From Triangularia verruculosa (Eukaryota > Ascomycota > Sordariomycetes > Sordariales > Podosporaceae), in NCBI GenBank assembly GCA_033296885.1, contig MU864057.1, forward strand, positions 1 through 47,880: a stretch of 47,880 nt of DNA, written 5' to 3'. Of the stretch, positions 10,516 through 18,486 are shown one piece after another. The translations under genes and the position numbers were made by a program. Below the pieces are notes generated by a model, which saw only the letters and a list, made by a program, of their open reading frames with translations, ran no database searches and was not told the DNA's origin. Each line of letters opens with the position of its first letter. Within the stretch, counting starts at the first letter, position 1.

Positions 10516-11365
10516 ATGTCTCTTCCTTTTGGTCTCGCTTCCTCGCGCTGGGCTTCTGCCCCCGCCAGCTCGCGCTGGGCCACCCAGTCGCCTTCGTCTG
10601 CTGCTGCTGACCCTGTCTCCCGCCCGTGCCCAGGCGACAACCAGTATGTCTTTCACTTTCTCTTTAACGTACTTACTATTGACATCTAGATAGAATCCCT
10701 GCCGCACGATGCCCAAGCTCTCCTCGGGGCACACGCCCGAGCATCTTGGATGGAACCAAGCCCATCGTCAAGATGGAGAACCCCTTCCCTGAGGGTGCTT
10801 CCGGCCTTAGTGCCTCCAGATGGTAAGTCAATGCGTTCAACTTATTGTCATGAACTGATTGCAGATTACTAACATCTACACCTTACCTTTTTCCAGGGCA
10901 AGCTCTGCTCCGGAAGTCTGCAGCAACCTGAGCAACTTGACCATCGCCGCCGAGCCCACCTACCGAATCGAGAATCCCCTGAAGACAGGGGCGTTAGGCT
11001 ATCGCGCATCTCGATGGTAAGTCATTGCTCAGGCTCTTCACCAACTTCCCCAGGTTGCTAACACATCTGCCATCTTCAGGGCACCCCCACAAACCGCCAC
11101 CACCACTTTTGCTTCGACATCTTCCGAAAACAAGAACAAGGCTGGCTCCGAAAGAGCCATGCCACCTACAGGAGAACAATCACACTCCTTCTTCGAAACC
11201 CCCCTTCCTTTCGCATCAACCGTCAGGAACAGCATTCCTCACGCCCAGCCGCCCGCGTCCCAGATGCTGAACCCGCTATCAATTGGTCACACTGAATCAA
11301 CCCAGATGAGAAATCCTCTGATGGGATCGGGTCTCAACACATCCATCTGGGCACAAAGGACGTAA
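10516..11365 (+). CDS. Multi-module SRWA-repeat protein, member C (4 exons, 220 aa)
   Basis: Exons are 10516-10643, 10694-10822, 10897-11016 and 11080-11365, every intron in phase 2; the model closes at 221 codons. Exon 1 begins M-S-L-P-F-G-L-A-S-S-R-W-A and repeats S-S-R-W-A. Exon 2 carries K-M-E-N-P-F-P-E-G-A-S-G-L-S-A-S-R-W, exon 3 carries Y-R-I-E-N-P-L-K-T-G-A-L-G-Y-R-A-S-R-W. Introns 2 and 3 both split the tryptophan codon of SRW as TG|G, and the next exon restores W-A. Exon 4 is a Ser/Pro/Thr-rich tail. The modules are the same as the single copies in members A and B. The short 'GLxxSRWA' motif recurs in uncharacterised filamentous-fungal proteins as far as I recall; the function is not known to me. 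Confidence 0.72.
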
Positions 11366-11460
11366 TTCTCAAGCACTGCGTCAATGGGCATCGAACGACG
11401 TAATTCACAAGCACTGCGTCAATGGGAACCACCAAGACGTAATTCTCAAGCACTGCGATC
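11359..11460. repeat. 38-39 bp tandem repeat, about 2.6 copies, starting in the stop region of member C
   Basis: Units begin at 11359, 11397 and 11436 with GACGTAATTC[TA]CAAGCACTGCG. The first unit overlaps the last sense codon and stop (TAA 11363-11365) of the gene. The period is not a multiple of three, so the array is not a protein repeat in one frame. Confidence 0.8.
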
Positions 11461-12010
11461 TTGGCTCCAAGGCCGAAACATTGGGGGACGATTATCGAGG
11501 ACAACAACACGGGAGATCTTTGAAGCGCAAACAACATCAACAGTCGTTATGTGGGGTGGATATCACGGTTATGTGGAATTTTTCTTTTCAGGTAGTTTGA
11601 CGTTCTGGCTTCCCATCACCGATCACGATGGCGTCTTTCGACAAGACCGATGCAGGTTTTTAGAAGCCAGTTTTCCTGCATTGTAAGGCAAATGCCGGTC
11701 TTTAGTTTTTTTTTTTTTTTTGGGAGAGCAATACCGATCACATTGGGTGGAAAGATTTGTTTCTTTGATGAGTGACATGTGAGTGCAATTGTGTAAAGTG
11801 TTTTCCAGTGTTGATATTGTCCTGTCCACGGTCTACCTGAGAGATGTTGTGCTGCAAATCACGGGAGATGGTGCCCAAGCCCCTGCACGAACCATGTCAT
11901 CCATCATCGACCGCTATCTTCGATACTTATCTGTCGTTGTCTTCCGCCCATGTTCTCCCACCGGACATCCGACCCTGAGCACATACATACCGCCACACTC
12001 CATGTACCTA
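11461..12010. other. Intergenic with a poly-T run
   Basis: Contains a run of about 17 T at 11705-11721 and no supported gene. The downstream end is the 3' side of the convergent amidohydrolase gene. Confidence 0.45.
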
Positions 12011-13639
12011 TTAGAGGTAAATCCTACCATATCCATCACCCGGACCCCGGACCACATCCACCCTATCCGGGTTCACGACCGGATTCCCATTGAACTCTGC
12101 CGGTGTCTCTGGAAGCGGCATGTCCCGCCAAACTGCCTGAAGTCTCCGGGCCGTCCGTAAAAACCTCTCGCGCGCCCTAGGGTAGCCCTGGGCCACCAGT
12201 TTGCCCGCACGCTTGACCCACTTGCCATCCACCAGTACGGCCTCAATATCACCGACGCTTGCGTGCAAGATAACAGCAGCAACGGGGTCAACCCAGCCGA
12301 GCATGGCAGGCGAGTTCCCGTCCCAAATGATGAGGTCAGCCTTAGCACCAACGAAGATGCCGCCGAGGTCGTCGCGTCTAAGAGCAAGGGCGCCATTCCG
12401 CGTAGCGAGTAGGAATGCTTGCTCGACCGACATGGGGTTACTGCCTGGCAACTTGCCTTGCTCGAGCACGTCCAGATACCGCTCGTAGCGCGCCTGCTGA
12501 AGCCAAATGCGGGCCTGCGTTAAGATGTCGGTGCTGAAGGTGATGTGCGTGTCGATACCAAGGGAGGCCTGGTCCTGGATGGAGTAGCTGACTGGGTGCG
12601 TTTGACCGTAGTGCATCTCCGACTCGGGCGTGATCGATATGTACTGGTTGGTAGACCGTAGGAGGTCTGCGCCCGTTGGTGTCAGGAAGGAGGCGTGGGA
12701 AAAGACGATGGGAATGGAAATATTGAGGTAATTAAGGGCATGAATATCCTCGGGGGAGTTGCTGACTAGAAGCTCTGGTTGTTAGAGGACCTAGAAGATG
12801 ATATTTTGCTTCCGAGGTGAGTACATACAGCCCCAAGGTCCTTGTAGGGAGTGAGTCGTGATGACTGATACGTTAAGCTCCCTGGCCAAGGGAGTTAGCT
12901 GCCTTGGATTCAACTTGAAGTCTTTTCAGGCTCTTTCTTACTTCGCGAGCGCCATGATTTTGTTGATCTCCCCAATATTGGGATTCGGACCCCAACCGTC
13001 GTAGGCAATGCCCAAAGTGGTAGGGGAGCTTGATAGCCCTACTTTTGCAGCCATGCTCCGGAAGACCGGATACAGCTGTTCAACTGTGATCAATCCAGTT
13101 ATATTGGCGAAGGTAAAGCCCCAAAACACTCTAGCCCCACTGTCAATACAGGCCTGAAGACCAGCCTCGGCAGCGTCTTTGGACCATGTATGGGTTGCGT
13201 GGTCGAGCGAGGTCGTGACGCCTGCGTTCAGGGCCTCGTACAGACCGGCAAGTTGGCTGTCATAGATGTCCGTTGCGTTCCAAAAAAAGGGGGCTACGAA
13301 AGAACTGTAGCGGCCAAAGAACTCGAGGAGGGTGGTGTTAGAGGCTATGGTCTTGAAGACTGTCTGCCATCCGTGGCGGTGGGTGTCGATGAAGCCTGGC
13401 GTGATGATCTTCCCGGCAATATCGACAATCTCGGTCCGAGGGGGAACACGGTTGGGCGCTGAATCAAACACACCGGTGATGCGGTCGTTCTCTACCAGGA
13501 CAGAGCCACCTCGGATAACGCGTAGCCCTTGGGTTTGTTTGTTGAAAGCAACAACTGTTCCACCCTTGAAGAGTATCGACGCTGCGCTCACTGCAGTGAG
13601 AAACACAGGCAGGATGGCGATTCCGTTGCCGGGTCTCAT
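12011..13639 (-). CDS. Secreted-type amidohydrolase (metal-dependent hydrolase), 508 aa, 3 exons
   Basis: Exons on the minus strand are 13639-12942, 12902-12829 and 12765-12011; the lengths sum to exactly 509 codons. Residues 1-20 (M-R-P-G-N-G-I-A-I-L-P-V-F-L-T-A-V-S-A-A) look like a signal peptide. A beta-sandwich strand region follows, then the metal-binding H-x-H in D-T-H-R-H-G (His87, His89). Further family landmarks are T-T-H-S-L-Q-G-P-W-G in exon 2 and the late metal aspartate in F-S-T-D-I-L. A C-terminal sandwich segment follows (G-A-K-A-D-L-I-I-W-D, V-L-V-D-G-K-W-V-K). This places it with the cytosine deaminase/chlorohydrolase-like amidohydrolases; substrate unknown. Intron 1 is only 39 nt and ends in AAG, at the low limit for fungi, but without it the frame stops. 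Confidence 0.85.
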
Positions 13640-14515
13640 TGTTGTATGGTATTCCGTGTGCGCTACTCGGCTTCAAACTTTCTTTCAATGCCACTACTAC
13701 CGAGGCCGGGTGATTGACAGATAGAGAGAGAAAGACGGCATCACTGCACAGGACGCCATCACCGCCATATTTAAGTTGTTCGAGCTGTTGAGGTCTGTCA
13801 GCTCCGGCCGAACCATACTTCACTCTGCCGGTTCATTGAGCGGCACAGCGAATGATATAATCTCTTGGCACTGCAAGGCACTGCAATATATGCAGAGCTT
13901 GTGTAACATTTCCCGTCATGATGGACCAAAGGCAACATCGTGGATGCTTGGCGTACCTCAGCAGAGGGGCCGGGAAGGACCCAACACGTCCAGCGAGACA
14001 ACTTGGGCATGAACGAGAAGGTTGGTGGCTGCTGTTGGCATCGTATTATTGTCACTAGTCTATCTAGGTAGTCGGTCTCTAAAACCTTTCGTGTCTGGTC
14101 CGAGAACCGTTAGCCCAAAATCAGGCTCGCTTCACCCTCGGCTCACCCTCGGCTCACCACCGCTCACCACCGCTCACCCTACGCTCGCCATTCTCCAAAA
14201 ACACCAACTTTATGCGGCTCTTTCATAGTCCGAGTTTGGAGCCTCCCTCTCCTACAGGGACGAAAATGGGGCCGGATAGGGAGGGTCCCGTTTTTAGGAC
14301 CCCCAAACAACTCCTCCACCAAAACGGGGACTAAAAACGGGCTCGCCAGCGTATTTGCTCTCCGTTTTAGGGGACTCTGGGTCGTAGTAGCCATTTTAAC
14401 TAGATAAAATCCGTCACTCCCTACCTGCCTACTACGTGACTTTTCTTCTTCTAGTTTTAGCTAGATAAAGCGGCTATTCTATCCGTCCTACCACCTACCG
14501 CACGACTCTTCTCTT
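13640..14515. other. Intergenic: amidohydrolase promoter side and decayed repeats
   Basis: No gene supported. Contains the GCTCAC tandem array listed separately and AT-poor stretches with TAGCTAGATAAA-like duplications near 14400 and 14460, probably transposon debris. Confidence 0.4.
14126..14190. repeat. Tandem 10-11 bp GCTCAC iterons
   Basis: Five to six units of the form C-C-[TA]-C-[G/-]-G-C-T-C-A-C occur in a row. Looser GCTCAC iterons occur in the repeat tails near 2400 and 24820, suggesting subterminal repeats of a shared transposon family. Confidence 0.65.
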
Positions 14516-14780
14516 TATGACGGACCCCTATCCAGAACCTCTGAAAGGGATACACAGTTGAAGGTAACTTCTAAACGAATAGTTCGGTGCAGCTAAGAAG
14601 TACACAACAATAGACTTGTCTCAATATAATCACAACGCCTGATTAACACTTGTACAGATGCACTTATATTGCATACTGCGGAACTATCTACGACTAACGT
14701 AGCTAGTTCCTCCATATATATCCCCCTCGTCCTCTTAGACCGTGGGACCGATCCCGACTCGTCGGTCCATCGGTCCTCTC
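14516..14780 (-). repeat. Inverted LTR of the minus-strand gypsy relic
   Basis: Reverse complement of the LTR seen at 2210, 24643 and 37801: the terminal TATGACGGACCCC corresponds to the TGTGACGATCCCC end. The CTCTGAAAGGGATA, CTTGTCTCAATATAATCACAA and TATTGCATACTGC blocks follow in order. It lies on the 3' side of the minus-strand pol relic at 15767-17652 and so is most simply its 3' LTR. The inner boundary is not clear. Confidence 0.65.
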
Positions 14781-15075
14781 GTGAGTGGTCGTCCTGGACC
14801 ATTGGACCGCTCCCCCTGTGCCGGTCTATCGGTCCTCTTCTAATTGGCTATCTACGTGATTTACGTCCCACCGTGATGCGCTCTGCTCATTGGTCCGCCC
14901 AGTGTTCCGACTGTGCTCGCGTCTGTCCTCGCACCTGTCCTCGCACATGGCTTGTGACATGATGCCATTCCTTCTAGGCCGACGCCTTGCCGGCCGAGTC
15001 CTGATTCATCAAAACCAACTAACTCCCCATTTTCTTCGGTAAGTATTTATGCTCTTTTTCTCCTTGCCCGTAATC

Positions 15076-15508
15076 ATGTCTCATCGCGTGCAGATGAAAC
15101 GTCACCGTACAACCGGTCAGGCCACCGCCCTCTTGCTATCGATCGTTGGGCGCGGTTGTGAGATTATGCCGTGCACCCGCTGCTTTTCCTTGAACCTTCC
15201 TTGCGTCCTGGTGCAAGGGTCCAGTCGCTGTAGCGAGTGTGTACGCCTGAAGATCCCTTGTGATGGTACGGACGTGGGTTCTGCCCGTGAGTCTCTCCTT
15301 CTCTTTAAGTGTTCCACCTAATAGCTTTTACCAGTTAGTTACCCGTAACTTAGAGGTTCAACAGGAACTCGCGAAGGAGGAGGAGGAACTGGGAAATCAG
15401 CTGTCCTCCCTCGTTGTCCGCCTTGCCCGGGTCAAGCGCACCCCTCGATCTTTGCGCGAGCGAGAGATTAAACTGTTTAGCCGTAGTATATTAGAGGAGG
15501 AGACATAG
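15076..15508 (+). CDS. Cysteine-rich (C6-like) plus coiled-coil protein typical of retroelement neighbourhoods, 121 aa, 2 exons
   Basis: Exons 15076-15286 and 15354-15508 join in frame (122 codons). Exon 1 encodes six cysteines in C-x2-C-x6-C and C-x2-C-x6-C arrangement (C33-T-R-C36...C43, C52-S-E-C55...C62), resembling a fungal Zn2Cys6 or zinc-knuckle pattern. Exon 2 is a charged helix (Q-Q-E-L-A-K-E-E-E-E-L) followed by a leucine/arginine-rich stretch. Genes of this style are frequent in fungal repeat regions, often antisense beside gypsy elements, as here against the 3' part of pol. A host function is not implied; it may be element-derived. Confidence 0.5.
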
Positions 15509-15766
15509 CTATCTGCCTCCTCGTCCGCTGCCCCCGACGCTCCCCCTTCTTTCTCGGCTAGCCAGCCGGCATCCGGCGCGTCCGGCGAGATACCTCCCTT
15601 GGGCCTTGGCCCTTCTTTTGACTGGTCTTCCTTCCGCTTGGATCTCTCGGGAGTTAACCTTATTACCTTGTCCGTGCCGCCTCCCGCGGTCGGTCAAGGT
15701 TCCTCTGGTGAAACTCCTTCAGCTTCTCAGCGCAGTTGAGATTCGTCGCTAGTTCTTACGAGTTGT

Positions 15767-17652
15767 TTATAGTCGGCTCAGCCAACTAACCAGGTACTCC
15801 AGTTGTTTGTTGTTAATGCGGGAATCCAAGATTTCTTCCATGTCGTACTCCTCTTCTTCGTCCTCGGCTTCTATTTGTGTATCTGGGCTGGCCGCCCGTG
15901 GTGCCGGTTCCAAGAGTGAAATGTGAAAGGTTCGCGATCTGAGTCGCATAGTGCTAGGCAGCTTCAGCATGTACGCTGTCTCTGACACCTTCTTCTCGAC
16001 CTCGAAGGGTCCCACCTTCCTGTAGTCCAACTTCTTGCTAGGTCGTTTTGTGCGTAAATTCCGTGTTGATAAAAACACTTTATCTCCCTCCCTCAGGCGA
16101 GGTCCCTCGAGCCGCTTATTGTTATAGTATTTGCGCATACGTTCTCTGACGAATTCGAGTTCTACCTTGAGTTTAGTGTACAGTATATGCAGTTTCCCTG
16201 CTTTGACTGCTGCTCTAGGCATTCTTGCCTCTGGTCCTATCCGTAGATCCGCCTCGAACCCGTAGTTTGCGAAGAATGGAGTGACTTTCGTTATCTCCGT
16301 AGAAGCTATGTTGTAAGTAAGTTGTGCTGCTGGCAGAAGTTCAACCCAGTTATCTTGCTCGAAGTTGACGTAGTTCCGAAGATATTATTCGTCGATCTAG
16401 TTAAGCCTCTCTGTTTGGCCGTCCGTTTGTAGGTAATATGCTGACGACACTTTGTTCTTTACTCCTGCTTGCTTTATTAAAGCATTCTTAAACTTTGATA
16501 TAAACTTCGTATCGCGGTATGTAATAAGCTCCTTTAGCTATATATGTATTACTGTAATATTCTGAAACACCACGTTTACTAATTACTCCGCTGTCCAGGT
16601 CTCCTTGTAGGGCAGGAAGTACTCCTACTTGGTAAGCCTGTTAACTGCTGTGAGGATGCTATTATATTTGACGTCGGTGACCGGGTCTCCAGAGACTAGT
16701 AGTTTCGTGATGAAGTCTATCGTTACTGAGCTCTATAGGTAGTTGTTTTGCTACTGGTAATGGTTCCAGAAATCCGTAAAGCTTGTGTTTCTTTGCTTTT
16801 GTTCTTTGGCCAAGATTATATCTCCGTAGCGTTCCCTCCATATCTTTCCTCAATCTTGACCAGTTAAAATTGATCTTTTCTGTCGTCTTATTTATTCTCA
16901 TATGTCCCCCGAGTCTTAGCTCGTGGACCTCCTGAATCAATGTCTTCCGTTGTCCCGGCTCGACGTAAGCCCGGTTGTGATACCCCGGGCCAGAGTCGAT
17001 AATTGTCGTCTTTTTAGATCCTCGAAGATTCCAGCTTAGCCTATCGCTCCTAATCGTCGCTGCTGATATTACTCTGATATTTATTGGCTGTTGACTCTTC
17101 TCGGTACACCGCACAACACTCAGCCCACTGCTGAAGCGGGTGCCTTAATATTCCTTCTATTATTTCTTACCGTAAGGATGGTGATTTTTCCGGTGATTTT
17201 TCCGGTGATTTCTTCGTAGTGATCCATCCTTCTGCTCAGCGCATCCGCTCTTGTGTTCTCGGAGCCCTTCTTATAGTGGATCTGAAAATTAAATTCTGAC
17301 AAGAATTCGGACCATCTGGTTTGTCTCGCATTGAGGACCTTAGTGGTGGTGAAGTATTTCAGGTTTTTGTGGTCCGTGTAGACCTGGACCTCGTAGTTGG
17401 TAGCGCTGAGGTAGGGTCTCCACTCCTCCAAGGCCTCGCTAATGGCAAGTAGCTCTCCTTATCATGTATCGGGTAGTTCTTGCGTAGTCCCTCCAATTTC
17501 TTCGAAAAGAAGGCTACTGGGTGTAACTTCCCATCCTTGTCTCCAATGGCGTAGTCTGAGGCATCCGTCTCGACCTCGAACGGTCGTCCTGGATCTGGAA
17601 GTAAGAACGTCAGGAAGAGTACGCCAATAAAGAACGCCAGACAGCTGAACAA
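15767..17652 (-). pseudogene. Ty3/gypsy pol relic: RNase H, integrase zinc domain, integrase C-terminus
   Basis: Three minus-strand blocks in correct pol order are separated by stops and frameshifts. 17652-17120 is RNase H: E-T-D-A-S-D-Y-A-I-G, K-L-H-P-V-A-F-F-S-K-K-L, then Y-T-D-H-K-N-L-K-Y-F. 17114-16662 is the H2C2 integrase zinc region: L-I-Q-E-V-H-E-L-R-L-G-G-H-M. 16222-15767 is the integrase C-terminal/Gag-like linker: G-D-K-V-F-L-S-T-R-N-L and F-H-I-S-L-L-E-P. Reverse transcriptase, protease and gag are missing and the integrase catalytic core is eroded. The 5' side stops abruptly at 17652, where a second gypsy relic in opposite orientation begins. Non-functional. Confidence 0.85.
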
Positions 17653-17654
17653 TT

Positions 17655-18128
17655 CCGTGTTAGGAATAAGGTATGGCTACGATTACAGCATATTAAGACA
17701 GATAGACCTTCGGCGAAACTCGATTGGCTAAACGCTAGATATACACGTATACTATCACAAGCTGATCGGCTCCCATGCCTATCGACTGGATACTCCACCA
17801 GGGATTCATAACGTCTTCTACATTATACTACTAAAAAGGGCAGTGGAAGACTCTCTAGCATTACAAAAATAGGACGATACCTAGCCTCCAACCCTGATCG
17901 GAATTAACGGCGATGGAGAAGAGAAAGTAAAGTGTAAGTGGAGGAGATCTTAGAGGTAAAGAAGGTAAGGGGAAGGACAGAGCCCCTAATGAAATGGTCT
18001 AGCTATACTAAGCCTACATAGGAACCCCTAAATAACTTCGAGGAAACGGAGGCGCTAAATATATTCGAGGAGAAATACGGAAAGGTCTCCCCTCCCTAAT
18101 CGGACATCCTAGGAGAGGAGGGGGGTAA
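17655..18128 (+). pseudogene. Second Ty3/gypsy relic: integrase C-terminus and chromodomain, plus strand
   Basis: Pieced across frames, the plus strand reads K-V-W-L-R-L-Q-H-I-K-T-D-R-P-S-A-K-L, then K-L-I-G-S-H-A-Y-R-L-D-T-P-P-G-I-H-N-V-F. Near the end an N-F-E-E-T-E-A-L chromodomain-like tail follows. Stops interrupt each frame. It runs directly into an LTR beginning TGTAACGGGC at 18129, so it is the 3' end of an element different from the minus-strand one at 15767-17652. The two relics abut head to head at about 17653. Confidence 0.75.
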
Positions 18129-18440
18129 TGTAACGGGCTAAGTCCTGGCATATGTAGACCTCGGCAACCCTCGGCAACACCCTTGATCAAGCTATTCCGA
18201 ACTCACATGGCCACATGCACAGACCACTACACCAGAACCTTCTATCACCGCGCACTGGCCAACGCGCTTAGCCATATCAGAGGCTCATATCGTCAAACAT
18301 TCTCTTTCTCTTTTCCTTTTCTTCTCCAAGTTCCGTGTACTCGTAGAGTGGCCTAGCTAGTTGCAATACACTAGGTACCTTGAGACCGTTAATTAGCGCC
18401 GACAACATCCCTCCAGCTCCCCTAAATTCGGCCAGCGATT
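18129..18440 (+). repeat. 3' LTR of the second gypsy relic (TGTAACGGGC type)
   Basis: Starts TGTAACGGGCTAAGTCCTGG directly after the chromodomain relic. A diverged inverted piece of the same LTR lies at about 37950-38021 (GAATAGCTTCATCAAGG ... CAGCCCGTTA). The right end is not determined; the stretch has no gene. Confidence 0.6.
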
Positions 18441-18486
18441 ACTGTGGAGTCGTAGCTCTAACATGATAAGCTATACGCCCAAACAT

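Noticed and set aside
14126..14190. CRISPR-like array at the GCTCAC iterons
   Set aside because: Units are only 10-11 bp with no spacers and the DNA is eukaryotic; simple tandem iterons explain it.
15049..15508. Zn2Cys6 transcription factor gene
   Set aside because: The cysteine pattern is suggestive but the 121-aa product lacks an activation or fungal-specific regulatory domain. It lies antisense to a gypsy relic, so it is kept only as a retroelement-associated small gene.
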